NCBI RefSeq assembly: GCF_014490785.1
Contig: NZ_CP051488.1
Coordinates: forward strand, 2,418,001 to 2,482,000
From: Kosakonia sp. SMBL-WEM22
GTDB taxonomy: Bacteria > Pseudomonadota > Gammaproteobacteria > Enterobacterales > Enterobacteriaceae
Length of the DNA stretch: 64,000 nt
Reading direction: 5' to 3'
A model generated the notes under the pieces. That model searched no databases and was not told the DNA's origin. It saw nothing but the letters and a program-made list of their open reading frames with translations. Position numbers and translations under genes: made by a program. This document shows positions 60,570 through 64,000 of the stretch, in pieces. Within the stretch, counting starts at the first letter, position 1. Every line of letters begins with the position of its first letter.

Positions 60570-61466
60570 CTAAAGCGAATGTAACTGCTCATATCGTTTG
60601 CGGTACTCTCGCGGCCCGACGTGGTATTGCTGATGGAAAAGACGCGAAAAGTAGAGCGCGTCGTCATAACCCACCACCTGGGCGATTTGCGAAATGGTTA
60701 GCTGCGTATGCTGTAATAACATCGCCGCCCGGCTCATCCGCTGCTTTTCCCGCCAGCCCCAAATCGTCATGCCAATTTCCTGGCGAAAAAGGTGTGCCAG
60801 CCTCGAAGTCGAAAGATAGGCTTTCGCCGCCAGTTCGCTAATTGTCAGTTTAGCCGCCAGATTCTCATCCAGATATTGGCAAATAGCGTTAATGCGCGGG
60901 TCAACCGAGGCGCGATTGCTCGCCGGCTGCTGTTTGAAACAGTAAAGCAGCGCCTTTTCCAGGCTATTCATGGCGAGGATTTTATCGACTCTGTCTGGCG
61001 AGGAGTTAAGCCGAATCACCTCCTTTACCGCTGTTTTTAGCTGCGCGATAAAATCCGCATCGGCGCTTTGCGTCAGGCCAATCTGATGCCAGTTTCGATC
61101 CCATTTCAGCCAGTCAATCCAGTAGGGACGCGGCATAAAATAGATCCACAGGTGATCCCAGTAACTGTTGTGTGCTTCACGGCCATAGTGATGCGGGCAG
61201 CCCGGCGGAAAGAGCAAAATATCGTTTTCCCGGCAGATGAACGTTTCGTTATTACGGTGAATAACCCCTGCGCCGCGTAGGGTGATATTTAAAATATAGC
61301 CCTTCATTCCCTGCTGGCGATTAATAAAAAAATCCAGCTTATTGCCTTTGACGATAGGCGTATAACCCGCCACCAGATAAGCATTGAAGGTAAAGCTGCG
61401 CATTAAGGGCGAGTAGATCAGCAATTCATCGTCGACGTCATTCATGGGAAGTGTTTGCGGCCACAT
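60570..61466 (-). CDS. AraC-family regulator, probably of the galactoside genes
   Basis: 298 residues. N-terminal cupin-like sugar-binding domain (ETFICRENDILLFPPGCPHH, YGREAHNSYWDHLWIYFMPR) and a C-terminal AraC DNA-binding domain with two helix-turn-helix motifs (KLTISELAAKAYLSTSRLAH and QLTISQIAQVVGYDDALYFS). The final FHQQYHVGPREYRKRY is the family signature. It faces away from, but lies immediately beside, the symporter and GH42 genes and is codirectional with them, so it probably controls their use of a galactoside. AAGGA lies before the ATG. Confidence 0.9.
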   Translation of the reverse strand: MWPQTLPMNDVDDELLIYSPLMRSFTFNAYLVAGYTPIVKGNKLDFFINRQQGMKGYILNITLRGAGVIHRNNETFICRENDILLFPPGCPHHYGREAHNSYWDHLWIYFMPRPYWIDWLKWDRNWHQIGLTQSADADFIAQLKTAVKEVIRLNSSPDRVDKILAMNSLEKALLYCFKQQPASNRASVDPRINAICQYLDENLAAKLTISELAAKAYLSTSRLAHLFRQEIGMTIWGWREKQRMSRAAMLLQHTQLTISQIAQVVGYDDALYFSRLFHQQYHVGPREYRKRYEQLHSL

Positions 61467-61530
61467 TATTGAGCGTCCTTACGCTAGCACAGGGTGAGAG
61501 AAAAAGCCGCAGCCGCCTGCGGCGAGTCAT

Positions 61531-62910
61531 TTATTTGGCAAATACACCACGCGAGAGATCCGCCGCCACGCGGTCATAAAAACCATCCAGGTTATAGAAC
61601 CAGATCAACACCATATTCAGCATGGCGAGGATAAACGGGAAAAAGATAAACAAGAACTCAATCATATCAAGCACATGCTTTGATTGATGAGCATTGCCGC
61701 CGCTGACAAAACCGGCCGCGCCGAGGATCCAGCCCACGCTTGCGCTGCCCAGCCCCATGCCGAGGGTCTGACCTAACGTTCCGGCGCTGAATAAGATCCC
61801 CTCAATGCGCAGCCCGGTTTTCCACTCGCCGTAATCAATGGTGTCCGCAAGGAAGGCGAACATGGTGGCACCGATGCCGCAAAAACCGATACTGCGCACC
61901 ACGGTGGCGAGAATGACAAACAGCGAGCTGGTCTTATCAATTAACGGCAGTAAATAGGCAATGCTGCAAATGGTCAGGCCGAGCAGCGCTAAATTGCGCT
62001 TACCCAGCCGCTTAATGAGATAAGGAATAACTAATAGCGTGATCAGCCCTGGCAGGTACTGCGCCACGCTAATCCACGACATCATTGAGACATCCTGCAA
62101 AATATAACGCGAGTAGTAGACACTGGTGGTTGAGAGCGCCGTTAAGCTGGTAAAGGTGATCAGCAGATAAAAGAAGATCATCAACCAGTAGCGGTTTTTC
62201 AGCATCGATACAGCAACGACCCCCGCGCGGATATTGTTGCGATTCTCCTTATTGACCGGTTTAATGCGCTCTCGCGTCCACGCCGCAGTGAGTAACAGGC
62301 ATAAGGCGGTAAAGAATCCAAAAATAGCGAACACAATTATCCATGAGGTATGGCTATTTCCGAAGGCGGCGACCAGCGGCAGCGTAAAGGCCCCAACCGT
62401 CAGCGAACCGCAGGTTGATAAGCCTTTACGGAAGACGCTTAAAATACCGCGTTGGTAAGTATCGCGGGTTATCAGCGCCAGCAGCGAGCCATAGGCAATA
62501 TTGTTGGCGGTGAAAAAGATGTTCGCCAGTAAATAGGTGACGCAAACATAGATAATCTTGCCGCTATCGCTGATGCCCGGCACCGTGGCCATTAAAAACG
62601 CCGACAGTCCAAAGGGTACGGCGGTCCACAACACCCACGGCCGCGCTTTACCCAGCCGGGTATCGGTTTTGTCGATACGGATGCCGACAAAGACACAGAT
62701 AATGCCATCCACCACACGGGCGAAAAACATCAGCGACCCAACCAGCACCGCTGAAATACCAACAACGTCAGTATAAAAGTAGGCCAGAAATGTCACCATC
62801 AGCGTATAGGTTAAATTGGTGCCGTAATCACCCAGGCCAAAGGCAAAACGCTCACGAAAACCGGGCGTGCTGGTCTCGCTTTGCTGCTCTTCAATCGTTA
62901 ATGCACTCAT
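61531..62910 (-). CDS. GPH-family sugar:cation symporter (MelB-like)
   Basis: About 459 residues from the ATG at 62910, overlapping the GH42 stop by 4 bases (ATGA); the 12-codon upstream extension lies inside the GH42 gene. Twelve predicted helices. Family markers are FGLGDYGTNLTYTLMVTFLA with the cation-site Asp, FFARVVDGIICVFVGIRIDK (second conserved Asp) and GKARPWVLWTAVPFG. Members (MelB, LacS, galactan oligomer porters) couple galactoside uptake to Na+ or H+. With the GH42 enzyme it forms an uptake-and-cut pair. The exact sugar cannot be decided. Confidence 0.92.
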   Translation of the reverse strand: MSALTIEEQQSETSTPGFRERFAFGLGDYGTNLTYTLMVTFLAYFYTDVVGISAVLVGSLMFFARVVDGIICVFVGIRIDKTDTRLGKARPWVLWTAVPFGLSAFLMATVPGISDSGKIIYVCVTYLLANIFFTANNIAYGSLLALITRDTYQRGILSVFRKGLSTCGSLTVGAFTLPLVAAFGNSHTSWIIVFAIFGFFTALCLLLTAAWTRERIKPVNKENRNNIRAGVVAVSMLKNRYWLMIFFYLLITFTSLTALSTTSVYYSRYILQDVSMMSWISVAQYLPGLITLLVIPYLIKRLGKRNLALLGLTICSIAYLLPLIDKTSSLFVILATVVRSIGFCGIGATMFAFLADTIDYGEWKTGLRIEGILFSAGTLGQTLGMGLGSASVGWILGAAGFVSGGNAHQSKHVLDMIEFLFIFFPFILAMLNMVLIWFYNLDGFYDRVAADLSRGVFAK

Positions 62911-64000
62911 TTTGCACTCTCCACGAGAATAATTTGCACATCCCAACCCTTGAACGTGATCACCTCATTTTGCCTGAGGCTTTTTCCGCTAAATAGCAGC
63001 CGCCCTGCCGGTTCAGTAAAGGTGACGGTTTGCGGCTCGCTACTGTAGTTGAAGTAATAGAGAAGGCTATTCTCCTCTTTATCAACGCCGCGCTTGATAA
63101 TCACCGGGAAGCGCTCTTCTGGCATGGTGTTGTGCTGATAAAGGGTGTTGCGCAGAACATAGCGATACACTTTTTCCAGCGCTGCGGGGGTTATATGGCA
63201 GCCAATATAGGTCGCCGTTCCCTGCCCGTATCGGTTGTGCGTGATTGCCGCATACTGCTGCCAGTAAGGATGTTCGTAACGTGCCAGCACTTCGGTATTG
63301 TCGTCAGGGGTAATTAACTCCATCCAGTCGCTGATTTGCACCTCGTCGGCAGAAAGGTCGAGGCTCTCTGAATGCAATAAGGTGCGGTCCGGATCAACAA
63401 AGAGTTGATAGTGGGCGCCGATCGCTTCGCTGATAATTCCCGGCTGTACGCAGGTGCGCACTTTCATATGCTCGTCGGCAAAGGCGGATTTGAAGGAGAA
63501 AATAGCGTGACCGCCCTGCGCAATATAACGATTAATTTCCTGTAAGCGCTCGTCGCTGACGCTGTATAGCAGCGGGAAGATCAGCATCTCATAACGGAAC
63601 AGGCGCGGATCGTCGACGGCGATAATATCCACGTCGATATTCATCTTATAGAGCGTGTCGTAATAGTCGCGGAACAGGTCGTTATATTGGTGCAGCGCAT
63701 CGCGGCTAAACTGATGGCCGCGGAAAGGGTGCCAGTCGATGGCGGTCAAACATTCATTACTGATCACTAGCGCCACCCGGCTGCGGCGTGAGAAACGCGT
63801 TACGGTTGCCGCGTGCTGCTTGAACTCGGTGCCAATCGTACAGGCTTCGTGATAGACCGGATTGGGTTGCAAATCGTGGCTGAGCAACCCTTTCCAGTAG
63901 GTTTCGTACGAGTTGTGAATCGAGTGCCAGTGCCAGTAACCCAGCAGCCTTGCACCGCTGGCAACATGGCTCCAGGCCTGCAGGCGCAGCTGGCCTGGAA
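62907..64000 (-). CDS. GH42 beta-galactosidase, C-terminal part (5' truncated by window)
   Basis: The frame runs open from the window end to the TGA at 62907, 364 residues visible. It begins with the end of the GH42 barrel, where YWHWHSIHNSYETYWKGLLS is the diagnostic segment downstream of the catalytic Glu. Then come the trimerisation domain (VALVISNECLTAIDWHPFRG, DIIAVDDPRLFRYEMLIFPL, GGHAIFSFKSAFADE) and a small C-terminal beta domain (SLLYYFNYSSEPQTVTF). GH42 enzymes cut terminal beta-galactose from galacto-oligosaccharides and plant galactans. The first in-frame Met-like codon within the window is a TTG and is not the start. Stop overlaps the symporter start. Confidence 0.92.
   Translation of the reverse strand, partial: PGQLRLQAWSHVASGARLLGYWHWHSIHNSYETYWKGLLSHDLQPNPVYHEACTIGTEFKQHAATVTRFSRRSRVALVISNECLTAIDWHPFRGHQFSRDALHQYNDLFRDYYDTLYKMNIDVDIIAVDDPRLFRYEMLIFPLLYSVSDERLQEINRYIAQGGHAIFSFKSAFADEHMKVRTCVQPGIISEAIGAHYQLFVDPDRTLLHSESLDLSADEVQISDWMELITPDDNTEVLARYEHPYWQQYAAITHNRYGQGTATYIGCHITPAALEKVYRYVLRNTLYQHNTMPEERFPVIIKRGVDKEENSLLYYFNYSSEPQTVTFTEPAGRLLFSGKSLRQNEVITFKGWDVQIILVESAK

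Noticed and set aside
1..64000. tRNA, rRNA, insertion sequence, prophage or integron
   Set aside because: No cloverleaf with CCA-type end, transposase motif, integrase or phage structural gene was seen on either strand.

Overview
The window reads as chromosomal DNA of an enterobacterium related to Klebsiella, Enterobacter, Kosakonia or Phytobacter. The reasons are the GC-rich coding, dense short-spaced operons, a BIME of two REP units, a complete Klebsiella-type nas nitrate assimilation operon, and a rearranged copy of the E. coli ydc-ync neighbourhood (yncE, pqqU/yncD, mcbR, curA, mnaT, ydcZ, ydcY, ortT, patD, ydcR, rlhA, sutR). The species cannot be fixed from what is visible. I found no rRNA, tRNA, CRISPR array, integrase or insertion sequence.

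Layout. 1-2.7 kb: the end of a PP2C phosphatase, a Ser/Thr kinase with a zinc ribbon (two parts of a TerY-P type cassette), a solitary RES-domain gene and a candidate sRNA. 2.7-15.2 kb: the nas regulon on the minus strand. nasR (NIT-ANTAR antiterminator) precedes a sigma-54/NtrC promoter and an attenuator leader, then nasF-E-D (ABC importer), a NasC-NasB fusion (assimilatory nitrite reductase) and nasA (nitrate reductase), followed by a signal-less binding protein and a GNAT gene. 15.3-18.5 kb: a DUF943 protein, digH, and a three-gene ECF sigma unit. 18.6-25.1 kb: glgX-treY-treZ, which together turn glycogen-type glucans into trehalose. 25.5-27.7 kb: a class A beta-lactamase, a phosphoesterase and a small acidic protein.

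28-39 kb: yncE and pqqU diverge from a Fur-like box, followed by a chemoreceptor, mcbR, curA, a cupin regulator divergent from mnaT-ydcZ, ydcY and a DppA-like binding protein. 39.3-45.9 kb: srfABC, a tightly coupled operon for a membrane-anchored protein, an actin/Hsp70-fold ATPase and a large P-loop protein with a degenerate Walker A. This is the least understood system in the window. 46-50 kb: a hydrolase, two tandem OrtT-type membrane toxins (one only 57 codons and easily missed), several orphans, and a pesticin-like muramidase overlapping an LprI-type periplasmic protein, which looks like an effector-immunity pair. The muramidase reading frame appears to be broken by two compensating frameshifts.

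50-60.5 kb: patD, ydcR, a cyanide-insensitive type cytochrome bd operon with its 42-codon DUF2474 subunit, a BIME, a nitroreductase divergent from a LysR regulator, rlhA and sutR. 60.5-64 kb: an AraC regulator, a GPH-family symporter and the 3' part of a GH42 beta-galactosidase, a galactoside uptake and hydrolysis unit cut by the window end.
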